Assembly: GCA_037074615.1 (NCBI GenBank)
Contig: CM073549.1
Span: forward strand, 6,081,001-6,145,000
Length of the DNA stretch: 64,000 bases
Reading direction: 5' to 3'
Origin: Leucaena leucocephala
Lineage: Eukaryota; Streptophyta; Magnoliopsida; Fabales; Fabaceae
The notes under the pieces are model-generated. The model did not search any database. It saw only the letters and a program-made list of their open reading frames with translations, and was not told the origin of the DNA. Of the stretch, positions 1-10,900 are shown in pieces (the first letter of the stretch is position 1; each line of letters starts with the position of its first letter). A program made the translations under genes and the position numbers.

Positions 1-232
1 GCTCCCTGGTGTCATTTGCTGTGTATTAGAACGGGATTTCCTGTAACTCAGTTCGCTGTGTGTGTACGGAATAACAGAGTGATTTGTACTGAGGTAAGTG
101 TTCTTCCCATTAGTTTCTACAGAAAATTTGTGGATAGTTTAATTTAAGAATCAAGGAATTGAGATCTTACATGTCCTTATTTAGCAAATAAAAAGGGGGA
201 CAAGGAATAAGTTTTAGGGATCAAGATCTTAC

Positions 233-729
233 CTATTTCTGCTATCCCAACCAGACAAATTAGCAACCTTAGTTAAAGCTTCTCTCCATCTTCGCAATTT
301 ATCATTTGAATGTACGCCTTCATGCTTCTCAAAAGCTGAGGCAAAGCTTCTTTTCTGATGTCGTACATCAGATGGATCTACGCCATAAAAAACTGGAAAA
401 ACTGTTTGGCCTCCCAAATCTTGTTTGGATGCCATAATCTTCTCCAATTCATGCAAACACCATGAGGAAGAAGCATAATGTTGAGAGAGGATAACAAAGG
501 AAAAAAGAGATTGCTCAATAGCTTTAATGAGTTTCCCAGAAATACCTTGACCTCTTTCAAGTTCTTCATCATCCCTGAATGTTACAATTCCCTTTCGGAG
601 TAATGCAAAGTATAAATGATCAGTAAAATTTGTGCGAGTATCTTCGCCTCTAAAACTTAAGAAAATATGATACTTCATGGGTGAGATTGAAAGAGTAGAA
701 GAAGAACTAGGAGAGCTGGTAAGGGCCAT
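233..729 (-). CDS. TIR-domain NLR, first exon (partial gene)
   Basis: Exon 1 of a TIR-type disease-resistance receptor (TNL) or TIR-only protein; TIR domains act as NAD-cleaving, self-associating signalling modules. The reading shows the classic TIR start YHIFLSFRGEDTR, then GKLIKAIEQS, a VILSQHYASSSWCLHEL block and VFPVFYGVDPSDVR. The catalytic-type Glu lies in the CLHELEKI segment. The ATG at 729 is the first ATG of the open frame. The frame closes just past AGAAATAG|GTAAG, a good donor at 231-232, so the TIR exon is about 497 nt in phase 2, the usual size for TNL exon 1. No NB-ARC exon is recognisable in 1-230, so the rest lies left of the window or the gene is TIR-only. Confidence 0.85.
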
Positions 730-739
730 CAAAGGTGGA

Positions 740-1974
740 TAAGGGGAATTGAACTCTCAAATAACGAAATCCTCTAGGTAGTGCAAAGATTTATAGCATG
801 CAATATAGCTTTCACTTTGTCATTTACTTTTCTTTAAAAATAAAAAATAAAATAATGACACTTGTTTTGCTATTTTTTTTTTATTTAATTAAACACTTCT
901 TCAGCCACCTTGAAGCCCACTAGATTACTTTTAATGAAACGTATTTTTTAATCACGTAATATTTTTTTTTATAAAAGACAAAATGATTAATATAGAGATA
1001 CAAAGTCTTACCAGTAATAGTAACGGAAGAAAATAGAGGAAAATTAAATTTTAAAAATTGAGGTAAAGGAATAACACAAACAACAAAAGAGCGGTAATCC
1101 TACATGAGATTTGTTTTGGTGGAGTCTAAATAATATTTTTTAATCAATAATTAAAGACTAATTCAACAGATTTTGAATATTTTGATTAACCATATTATGG
1201 TGATCTGAAAACCCGAAATTGTGCACACGTTGAGCACTAACAAAGTTTCACCTTCGTAAGATTTAAAGTTAAGATGTTTGTATTCTCTATTTTTTATTTT
1301 TATTATAATATTTATTTAACTAATTTATATAAATTAAAAAAAATAATTAAATTAGTTATTTATAATAATTATATATTAATTTTTTTAAAATAATTTATTT
1401 AATTTTATATATTTTAATTATTTTTGATAAAAACTTTATTAATATATATAATTATATAGAGATATTTTTTAAAAAAAATTAAAATTTAGAGAGACAGAGT
1501 AGATTAAAATATTATATTTAAAATTAAAATATATTTATATCTAATTTTTATATTTAGAATAAGAAATAGTAATATATACATAATTTGGCGAGTTTTTCAA
1601 ATGTGACATAACGTGATTTCTTGCATATCCATTTGACTATTTCAATTCAAGGTTCACACACACAGTACACACATTAATTTCAAATAATATTTACATATAA
1701 TATTACTTATTATTGCTTTAATTAAAATTGTTTTGCACTAGAATTCGTTTCTTATTGCTATTTGACGACTGACTAGTTAGCATTTAGCTGTATTTTGTTT
1801 AGAATATAGGTAACGTTGTCTGAACTCTAAAACGTGTAGGTTTGCGTGAGAGAAACAATGTGCTGACTAAATACTTAGTTTTTTTTAGTTATTTTTGATA
1901 GAGAAGCCATCGCCAGCGCATCTACCAATTTATTTTATTTTCTAAAAATATATTAGATTCTCACATCTCAAGAT
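740..1974. other. AT-rich intergenic spacer
   Basis: Upstream of the TIR gene, with long A/T runs. No reading frame with recognisable protein similarity and no repeat with definable ends was seen. Confidence 0.6.
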
Positions 1975-2459
1975 TAGAGCGGGTAAAATAGGTCAGAAAC
2001 GGGCTGACAATTTGTCAACCCGTTTTTCTAGCCCACCAGCCTATTTTTTTTTTTAAAAAATATTAATATTATTATTTATTTTACTCAAATATTACTTTGA
2101 ATAATTCTATTATCGAATACTAATAAAAATGGTTATTTATTTGTTAATATGTGTTGACATATAATAATTGATTAATATTTTGTTAATATTTATTTAGATT
2201 TATAGTTATAAAATTTGAGATTTTTTTAAAAAATATGAATTTTTAAGAGTATAATATTAACAATTTTTTGATTATACTAATATGACATTAGAAATTTTTT
2301 ATTAGTATTTTAAAATTATAAAAATAATTTTTTAAAAATATTTTAAAAAAAAAGTGGCGGGCCGCGGGCTCGGGCTAGCAAAATGCCAGCCCGTCAACCC
2401 ACCCCGCTAGCCCACGGACTGGCCTGCTTTTTGCGGGCCAGCCTGCATTATCATCTCTA
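1975..2459. mobile_element. hAT-like MITE, GC-rich ends and AT-rich core
   Basis: It starts TAGAGCGGGTAAAATAGG and ends in the inverted form (reverse complement TAGAGATGATAATGC). Both ends are rich in CGGGC/GCCCG blocks and the core is nearly pure A/T. The core matches, in inverted orientation, the core of the element at 42115-42723, which has a perfect 8-bp target duplication. Here no clean duplication is visible; a near match (TCAAGAT) sits 3 bp out of register at the right end, so the boundaries may be slightly off. Confidence 0.65.
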
Positions 2460-2528
2460 TGAATCAAGATAGATCAAGAAAACTCTTTATTTGGAAAATT
2501 AATAGGTTGCACGCAAGACCTATAAGAT

Positions 2529-2716
2529 TTTTTTGATTGTCTACCCGATTCACCGGAGCTTTGCCCCAACTACATTCGGATCCAACCCGCGTCGTGCACC
2601 TGGCTATGGTGGATGAGTCTCCCAACGGAGATTTTTTGCGTACGTCAAGGCTCAAACTCGAGACCTTACTTAAGCGATACCGAACCGCTTATCACTCGGA
2701 CTAACCCCGTTTGTAT
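2529..2716 (-). mobile_element. tRNA-derived SINE, full length
   Basis: The minus strand reads GGGGTTAGTCCGAGTGATAA (box A-like) then GGTCTCGAGTTTGAGCC (box B-like), a body ending CCGGTGAATCGGGTAGACAA, and an A-rich tail (T run at 2527-2533 on plus). A 14-bp direct repeat, AAGACCTATAAGAT, flanks it at 2515-2528 and 2717-2730. The box A resembles Leu/Ser-type tRNA. It belongs to the family also found at 7474, 16751, 18524, 39853 and 43803. Confidence 0.88.
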
Positions 2717-2730
2717 AAGACCTATAAGAT

Positions 2731-3666
2731 GTTTCATCATCTGCATCAACCTCAAATAGGCCCAGTCCATTTCTCGTCATTGGGCCCCATCTTTATCTGT
2801 CACTTGGTCCAATTCTTGTTTGAATCCTAATGAACGCGCCTCTTTGTGCTCTAAACTTTAGAGGGGAATACCCTTGATTAAAAAAAAATCAAAATTACTA
2901 GTAAGACAAGCAACACAAGCATAGTGGCTCCTCCATAATTATATATTTTTTCTTATCAACTAAATAATTAATTTATAAATATTAAAAAAATTTATTAAAT
3001 TAGTTATTTATAACAAAATTATCTTAGTTACCCTAAACTAACATATTTAATCATATATATTGAAATTATTCTTTAATTATGAATTATTTTAATATGTACG
3101 ATTAATATAGATATTTTAGATAAAATATTATACAAAATAGATTATGATCTTATATTTAAATTAAAATAAATTTTTTATTTAACTAACTGGGGTAAGAGAA
3201 TAGTTTAAATACACGACTCTATTCAATAGATAATGATGTAGATTACTATTATAAGGGCTTTTATCAGTCAAGCAAGGCTCTATGCTGATGTCATCAAGCA
3301 AGGAATCTGTGCATCAAAGTAATCTGACTGTGGCTTTCTACTAGCATGTTGGAAAATGGCTTTCTTCTCACTCAATGTCATGAAACCTTTAACCGAGTGA
3401 ATTATGAGGATCTAATCATAAGAAATAAAACTAGAAGAGCCTAATTCAAAATTTGATAAAACTATAAGAATTATTAGATTAATTTTTCCTATATTTAATA
3501 TCAAATGGATAAGGAATGGAATGATTAGAAGAATCTGGGAAAGGAAACAGCGAAGGGAATAATATTACCAATCTCTGCGCAGATACAATTTAAATATAGG
3601 CGTCCCCGCCGACCTGCCTCCATTATGCTCTTAACGGCACAATTTATATGTAGTTATGTATTTCTT
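2731..3666. other. Spacer without recognised gene
   Basis: AT-rich sequence with short open frames only. No conserved domain, splice-supported gene or repeat with clear ends was identified. Confidence 0.5.
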
Positions 3667-3934
3667 TTATTATTATTTTTTTTGATAAAAAAATTTTAGA
3701 AAGAGGTTGACTTCACCTATGATCTAAGGGCAGGATAAAATCTCCCTTTTTTTAAAGTGATACTAATGTTAGGCAGAGCGAGCCGTCAATTATTATCATA
3801 CGTTAACCTAAGCACTTAAGAATTAGGATATCTCCCTAAGCGTCGCGACTAAAATCACAATAAAATAATACTCTCTAAAAATTAAATACACTCTAAATAA
3901 TCACATATTTTATCCTTTTATCAACTAAACTCAC
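3667..3934. repeat. Dispersed repeat family B, copy 1
   Basis: About 268 bp related along most of its length to 7015-7289. Shared landmarks include GGCARGRTRAAATCTCCCTT, GCGAxC.RTCAATTA, AACCTAAGCAC and ATATCTCCCYAARCGT. A 9-bp direct repeat GTATTTCTT flanks it (3658-3666 and 3935-3943). The T-rich left end suggests a retroposed sequence with its tail on the left, but no clear tRNA boxes were found, so the class is open. Confidence 0.55.
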
Positions 3935-3989
3935 GTATTTCTTCATTATTTAACAATACTTTATTATGCGCCTGTGGAGCAACAAAAAG

Positions 3990-4440
3990 ATGGATTAGGA
4001 TCAGCGGGTCAATTCGCTAAAAAATGAGGGTCCAGTTACAAAAATTTCAACCCATTTAAAGGCGGACTGATACTGCCTGCTCCACCTCACCCTCGGTAGG
4101 GCAGACAGCCCTTTGTTTTTGTTTTTCTTTTTTTAAATTTTATTACACTTTTATTCAAAAAATTAATAAAAATTATATTAGTTAAAAAATTTAAATTTAA
4201 ATAATGAGATTCTCTAAGTATAAATTTTTTATTGTGGTGGTATTTTTTTAATTTAAAAACATATAAGGTGCTTATGAACTTTTCACTAAATTAAACTTTT
4301 TTTATTTTAATTTTAATGGAAAAGGAAGTTATCGTTTTGTACTTAAGTGAATTCACGGGTTGACCCGTCAACCAATCTATTATAGAAAGCAACCCGTCCG
4401 AAGGCGGGCTAATCCCGCTCCACGAACCCGCGGTAGGCGC
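3990..4440. repeat. Possible hAT-type MITE relic
   Basis: GC-rich ends (GCGGGTCAATTCGC at left; GGCGGGCTAATCCCGC and GAACCCGCGG at right) bracket an AT-rich core, the same architecture as the hAT MITEs in this window. The segment CGCTAAAAAATGAGGG is shared with the MITE at 56849-56996. Ends and target duplication could not be fixed. Confidence 0.35.
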
Positions 4441-4565
4441 GTCTCACCTCCTCGCTTTGCCGTGAGTTCTATTTTCTAGTTATGTAACTGTGGCTATAAA
4501 TACAAGTAAAGCCACTTTAGCATTTCAAGTTTTCGAAAGCACAACGTAGAAAATTTCCGTTTAGA

Positions 4566-4928
4566 ATGGTGGAGCTCTTCGTATTGGGTTGTACTGGAAT
4601 CGTCGTCTTCCTTCACGGCGCCAATTTCTTCTTCCACCTTCTCTCCCAACCCTTTCCTCTTCGCTCTCTCAGGTTCAATCATTCATCATCTCAGTCTCTC
4701 TGATCCTATTTCTGATTTCAGCTGATCATCTGCTTTTTCTCTCTCTCTTCGATTGGATTGATTTTAATCGATTGATTCGAATTGATTCTGGCTTCAGATC
4801 AATGCTCTCTTTGTTTCTGCTGTCCCTCTTTCAATTTATTCGGTTTTCGTGTGATTTTTCTTTCAATTTATTTGGTTTCTGAGCGTTGAATCATGGTTTC
4901 TCGCAGTTTCTTGGGTTTCGTCTGGTGA
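4566..4928 (+). CDS. Tiny spliced gene, 42-aa hydrophobic protein
   Basis: Two exons, 4566-4672 and 4907-4928, join in frame to a 42-residue protein that starts MVELFVLGCTGIVVFLHGAN and ends SFLGFVW. Support: a TATA-like CTATAAATAC at about 4493, a pyrimidine-rich leader, ATG at 4566, donor TCTCTCAG|GTTC at 4673, and acceptor TTTCTCGCAG at 4906 followed by a short frame to TGA at 4926. The protein is mostly hydrophobic with one likely membrane segment (residues 4-24). The sequence feels like a conserved small plant membrane protein, but I cannot name its function. Without splicing the frame ends soon after the donor. The downstream 200 bp could be 3' UTR. Confidence 0.6.
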
Positions 4929-6187
4929 TCGATCTCTTCTTGAAGAAAACAACAAAATAGAAAATAAGATTGAATATGCGAGGAGAAGTCATTCAGATCT
5001 GAGACTCTGTTGTCATTTGTTGTTGCTTGTACGGAACTGTAAATTTGTAAATACGACGATGATAAACGACGATAAGGCAAGTAAACTCCTGTAATTAATA
5101 GAGTCGTTTTATTTTCGATTTCACGCCGCTTTTCAATTGATGGATTGGACTATATACCAAATTGAACTTTTTATTATTTGTATATAGATTACATTTTGCC
5201 GTGTTACTTGCTCATACAAGAAATTCAAGAAACAAGGAAGGTAACTTTTCAATCATCAACCAATCATTAGTATTAATAATAAACTAGCGAATTTGGATTA
5301 TCCGTTGTTCTTTTCTCCCTTAGGCCAATCTATCTTTAGAAGGAAGTCTGCCTCCATGAAACAATGCTTCAAGAATTTCTTTTCGTGTATGCATAATCTA
5401 ACTTTAGGAAGTTTTCTTTCTTTATTCCTTTTTATCAATTGAACCACCCAGTATTCCGCTACCACCATTTCGACTGAAAAATTTAACAGTTCCCAAATTA
5501 ATTCGCATCGTCGGGCAGATGACAGAGGTCCACAAAGCTCTTCCATTTTATGGATTTTATGGATTGTTATGTAATTAAATAAATTATTTTAAAATAGTTA
5601 TATTTATTAATTTTTTAAATTAATTTATCTTACTTATAAATTGATATATAATATAATGATACTGTTATAATTAAGCTATTTATTTAATTTATTTAATTTT
5701 TATAAATTAGTCAATTAATTTTTATATTAAAAAATAAAGAGAATACTATTTTTTTTAAAAAAAGGGATAGAATTGCAAAATTTTGTACAGTTAAGGTTTT
5801 ACTTGTAAATTCCCTAATTTTGTAGCCAGTTTATAAATACGTGGAATCTATAGTGTTATCTTTTGAAGTTGTTTTGTGGGTCCAAGTTGTGTTGTGTTTG
5901 GTTTAAATTTTATTTTATTATAGTTATTTGTGTTTGGACTTTGGAGGACTTGGATGTGAACAAAGTAAACCCTCAAGCGCCGGAAATTTTCTCAGATATG
6001 GTGCCACTTTCACTATGTTTTTTTTTTATTTGAAAAGGGGAAATTTTTATTATAAAATAAAATTATAAAAAGTGATGCGAACCAAAAAACTTGTGCGTCG
6101 ATATTTACACTCACTATTTACAGCTGGATTTTGAACTTTTTTTTTTTTTTGTAAAAATCAAGCAATATTCTCTAGGCGAGAGACGTA
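4929..6187. other. Spacer downstream of the tiny gene
   Basis: The first about 200 bp may be 3' UTR of the 42-aa gene. The rest is AT-rich. A minus-strand frame at 5298-5546 has no recognisable domain and was not accepted as a gene. Confidence 0.45.
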
Positions 6188-6975
6188 GGGGTGTTTAGCT
6201 CAATGGAAAAGAGAGAAATCGAGATATTTTAATAGAGAGAAAAGAAAGGAAGAAAATACAAAAGATTCTATTATTATCTTGTTTAGATTAATACTAAGGG
6301 AGGGGAGGAGAAGGATTTTAATGTTACCTTGTTTGGTTTAAGAAGGGAGGGGAGGAAAAATATTTTATATAGACAAATTTACCTTTATATTATTTTGTAG
6401 AATATTTTAATAAAATATAATATATGAGTAATGTTGAGATATTAAAAAAATTATGTACATATTAATATGATAAACTAAAAATATTATCCCTCCCCTCTAA
6501 ATCTCCCCAATTTTGGAGGGGAGGGTAAATTTGAGAGGGAAGGAAAAATTTAAAAACAAAATTCTTCCCTCCTAAAAGTTGTACGCATTGTTTGATATGA
6601 GTAATTTGGGGGGGAAGCGGGGAGGTATTTTGCTCCCCTCCCCTTATTTGGGTATTTAAAATTTTTAGGAGGGAAGAGAAGTTTTTTTAAAATTTTCCTT
6701 TTCCTCTCAAGTTTACCCTCCCCTCCAAAATTGGGGGGATTTGGAGGGGAGGGATAATATTTTTAGTTTATCATACTAATATGTCTATAATTTTTTTTCA
6801 AACAAGGTAATAATAAAATCCCTCGTATTCCCTTCTTCTCCTTTCCCTTTATTAAAATCCCTCCCTTCCTCTCCTTTCTATTGACCCAAACACACTCTTA
6901 AATACCCAAACAAGGGGAGGGGAACAAAATGCTTCCCCTCCTCCCACTCCCCTCAAATTACTTATACCAAACAAT
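6188..6975. mobile_element. Compound foldback (inverted-repeat) element
   Basis: A complex of long imperfect inverted repeats made of GGAGGGGAGG / CCTCCCCTCC blocks. The arm at about 6448-6590 is the reverse complement of about 6650-6805, including the landmark AAACTAAAAATATTATCCCTCCCCT. A second relation pairs the centre (about 6602-6660) with 6898-6961. A third pairs 6188-6260 with about 6840-6903, with termini of the GGGTGTGTTTGGGTC type. The pattern is a foldback or nested MITE; a transcript across it could form a long hairpin. No coding capacity was seen. Confidence 0.65.
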
Positions 6976-7014
6976 GCTACCAAACAATGCGGTAGAGATC
7001 ATGGACATAATTTT

Positions 7015-7289
7015 TTTTTTTATTTTTTTTGTTATAAATTTTTTTAAAAAAAGGTTAGACTCACCCAATATTCAAAGGCAAGGTGAAATCTCCCTTCTTC
7101 CTAGGCGATACCAATATTGGGTAGGGCGAACTATCAATTACCCTCAAGCGTAAACCTAAGCACCCAAGAGATATGATATCTCCCCAAACGTTAAGACTGA
7201 AACCATAATAAAATAATACTTTTTAAAGATTGAACACGCTTTAAATAATTATTTATCTCATATTTTCGTTAGCTAAACCCATCGTAGAA
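7015..7289. repeat. Dispersed repeat family B, copy 2
   Basis: Partner of 3667-3934 with the same order of shared blocks, including TAAACCTAAGCACCCAAGAG and ATAAAATAATACT. It starts in a T run. A possible 8-bp direct repeat ATAATTTT (7007-7014 and 7290-7297) flanks it, but in such AT-rich sequence this could be chance. Confidence 0.5.
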
Positions 7290-7473
7290 ATAATTTTACC
7301 TCTCATAGATTGATGCACAAGTGTCTTTTCCCCACTCCTCTTTTAGTTTTTTATCAGGTATATGTTAATGGGTCGTTTGTTTTAGGCCGTAAATAGACCT
7401 TTTGTTTGGAATACTCTGATATACTATTCATTCTCTTATGTGAATAGCTTCTCTAACTCAACTGTCAAATTCA
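7290..7473. other. Spacer before truncated SINE
   Basis: Short unique sequence. Nothing recognisable was seen apart from the left copy of the SINE target duplication at 7460-7473. Confidence 0.4.
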
Positions 7474-7550
7474 GGTGCGCAACGCAGATCGGATCCAGAT
7501 ATAGTCGGGACAAAATTCCGGTGAACCGGGTGGGCAACCAAAAAAAAGAA
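7474..7550 (+). mobile_element. 5'-truncated SINE with intact target duplication
   Basis: Only the 3' part of the SINE family is present, from GGTGCGCAACGCAGATCGG to GGTGAACCGGGTGGGCAACC plus an A-rich tail. A perfect 14-bp direct repeat AACTGTCAAATTCA flanks it (7460-7473 and 7551-7564). The truncation therefore arose at insertion and not by later deletion. Confidence 0.85.
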
Positions 7551-7981
7551 AACTGTCAAATTCATAGCATTGTATAAAAAAAAAATTCATAGCATTTCTT
7601 CAAACCAATTCCATAGAATGTTGTTTGTTTGGGATGCATGTATGAATGACTCACAAAGATACATAAGATATAATTTCACTAAAAGGCGGGCATTAAAGGA
7701 AAAAGAACCATATTATGAAAGTCGTAGAAAGCCTAGCATGATTCATCTTGAGATTAATACCAACATGTGAATTCCACTCTAATTTACTTCCAAGTCTCAT
7801 TCCCAAATCCAATCGGCAATGAAGCTCCTCAGAATCGTAGGCTCTCCCGACTCCATCGTATCTCTTTTCTACTCAAAATCCTCTCATCCAAGGTGCTTTG
7901 TACCAGATGAGATATATTGAATATCTGACTTTGAACAAATGATATAACTAATCGTATTTACAACAGACAAAGAACTGCACC

Positions 7982-10900
7982 TTATTCTAGATCATTTGAC
8001 ATGATAGTCAACAATGAATACTTTGCCTTGATTGAGATTCTGCCATCGTTTACACAAAGCCTTGCTCCGGTGACCACCCAATATCCCGGTAAATCATCTG
8101 GACCACGAACCGTTTCATTTGTGTCCACAAGGCTCAGCATTTTCTGAGCTCTAGTTGGCGGGCCGCCTTGGTAAACTGCTGAATTTACATCCACTTTTGC
8201 TGGCTTTACAGGAGAAGCCAATTCCTTGCTAAGCCTTGTGCTCATCAATGCTGAGAAAAACCCTGATTTTTTAGTTCCAGTTGAAGTCCCATCCCATTCT
8301 GAACGGCGGATTGTAGCTGAAGCAACTGCAGAGAATCCAAGATTCAAGAGAAGAACTTTCTTCATTCCCATCGACTTGACCTCCAACCAGGCCTTTGTTA
8401 CAATGGCTGCGGACTCGTCTATATGGGAGCTGTTGTACTGCACTGGTGCCGTGCACACATGCGAAAACATACGGCACTTCACAGCCTCAAAGTAGCCTTT
8501 TGCAACTGGTGTATCAACAGGCTCATGCTTAAGATCATCTGAGATTGTAAGGATACCAGGAAGTTCTGAAAGATGTAGGAGATGGATGGCGAGTTGGTTG
8601 CTTTTCTTGCCTTCCAAATATAATCGGACACCGGTTACAGGTTGATTTCTAGAGTCAACCTGCAAAATGTAAAATAAAGTAACAATTAAGTGTTTTGGTC
8701 TTTAACATATTGGACGCATATGAAAACTAGTAAATGTGTACCAGACAACAGGAAAAGCCAAGTCAATCAGCAAAGGTATTTTTGATAACTTGAAAAGAAA
8801 ATGTTCACAGACCCTTTGCTGTGACACATTAATGATGGATTAATGCCAATAGAAGGCAGGTTTATACCCTTTTAAACTCTTAATGATACCGAGTGCTTCA
8901 CTTTACTTGGTAAAAAGTGACAGATTTCAATTTCGTGAAGATCACACCAAAGAAGTACAAGCTAATAAAAAAATATGCTGATTATTGAATACGTTGATTA
9001 CCTTTGCAGTATTAACATAAAGTTTGGGCCCCGTGAGACTGAACTTAAGTGAGGGCAACGTGTTCCGTCTATGTCCAACACCAAATCCAAGAGGCAGATC
9101 ACCATAGACAGGAGCCCATTGTCGAGGCAACTGATATTCGAGGAATTGATGAAGCTCTTCTATTGGAGGTTTATCTGCTTAATGAATGAAAAGTTAAACA
9201 CTTGTACCAGATAAGAATTGTATTTTGAATTCATAAAAAACAGCAAGGTCTAGTTGTCAAGTTATATAATGATTTTCCATGTATATACACACACATCCCA
9301 TGCCTAGCCTTCTTCAAAGAGAATAATATCAGCATCTAAAAAACATAAATGAAATCTGCATCAACAACAATCATGAAAAACAAACAAGATGTAAAATAAA
9401 GCTCCAAAAAAGTAGCTTTCAAATAAGTCGAACTAAAAGAATCATGAGTTTGAACAGACTCGGGGCAATAAATTTTCGGAACAGCTTAGATAGACATCTC
9501 AGATACAAATTCATTGCATCATAATACAGTTAAAGGAAGACAATAAATAGGAGAAAGATCAAAGTCATCATAATACAGTTATCTACTCACATCTCAGATA
9601 CAAATTCATTGCATGACTCAAAAGCCCATTGCCTGGAACAGAGTTCAACAGCATAGTAAGAGGCACAAATGACATTGATATGACATTAGGTGATTGTGAT
9701 ATGGTTGAAAGCCACTGGTTAAAAGATTGGCCAGTATCGATACCTCCCCTTCGAACTGAAATGCTCACAATATCCTGTGTTGGGAAACAATATAAAAGTT
9801 TAAATCCGTGAGATGCAGGAAGGATACAAGGTATGCAAATGAAAGGCAATGAAATTTTTGACAAATACTAACATCATTCTTGGAGAGACTTTTCACAACT
9901 GGCCTGCCAGCAGCATGAAAAGTCCTCTGAGCTGCCCAAAGGTTAGCATAATGATCCTGCAAAGATGGTCCAAATACAATAAGATAAGTAAGAACCAAGA
10001 AGTGTTAGGATTTCTATAGTTTTCAAGTTTTATGTAATCGTAGATTATCTCCTCCCCTTATTTCTATAATTACTACTAGCAAAATGTAAAATTTAATATG
10101 AATGCCTGTTTCTTTGCATTAAATATTACACTATTTCATCAAGAGATTATGCTTATTGTAAACTAAGCCATATTCACATGAACTAACAGCAAAACAGAAT
10201 TCATTCAAATGAGTTCTAGTTCTAGAATCATGAACGCTTAAAGAGATTATGAAATATTTGACCTTTCACCCAATGAAAAAGATTTTTAAATAATCAAACT
10301 TCGCAGACAAATAGTGTTGCAATCTGTAAGAGCCAATAAAATTTTGATGCAAAATTCCAAATGAATAAGCAATTCTTAAGTAGAACAGAAAAAATGAGCT
10401 TAACACATTTAACCTGATATGGTCTCTCTCATATTCTAAAATAGCGAATGGAATTCATTGGCACTTGGCAAAAATGTCATCACTCACCAACATAAAAATT
10501 ATCATATATTCATAATTAACTATTCCAGCATGGTATAAACTTTGGAATCTCTAAAATCTAATCCTTAATCACACTTAAGTGTATTCATTTCAAGAGCAAG
10601 TAACAAAATAGGATGCAGAGGGTCCAATTTCAGAAAATTTAGAGTCTCGTCTATTACCTTTAGATTTCCTAATACTTCGCCAGGATAACTTAGGTTTGCA
10701 TCCTCAGAAAATCTCTCATCAGCTAATTGCTTGAGCAGTTTCTGCACTTCAGTAGGCTGCAGATCTGAACTTCTTAACTGCTTCATGTGAACCACATCCT
10801 TACCCCCCATCTTCACCCCAACAACAATATGAGTTCCATATTTTTCAATGAACCTGAGGAGTCATGTTTTATGTGATTTACAGTTAAAAGTCTAAGAGAA

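Noticed and set aside
1967..2470. Target duplication for the hAT-like element at 1975
   Set aside because: The only match, TCAAGAT, is 3 bp out of register; not accepted as a true duplication.
5298..5546. Minus-strand 82-codon frame
   Set aside because: No recognisable domain, no promoter or splice signals, and sits in AT-rich spacer; probably chance.
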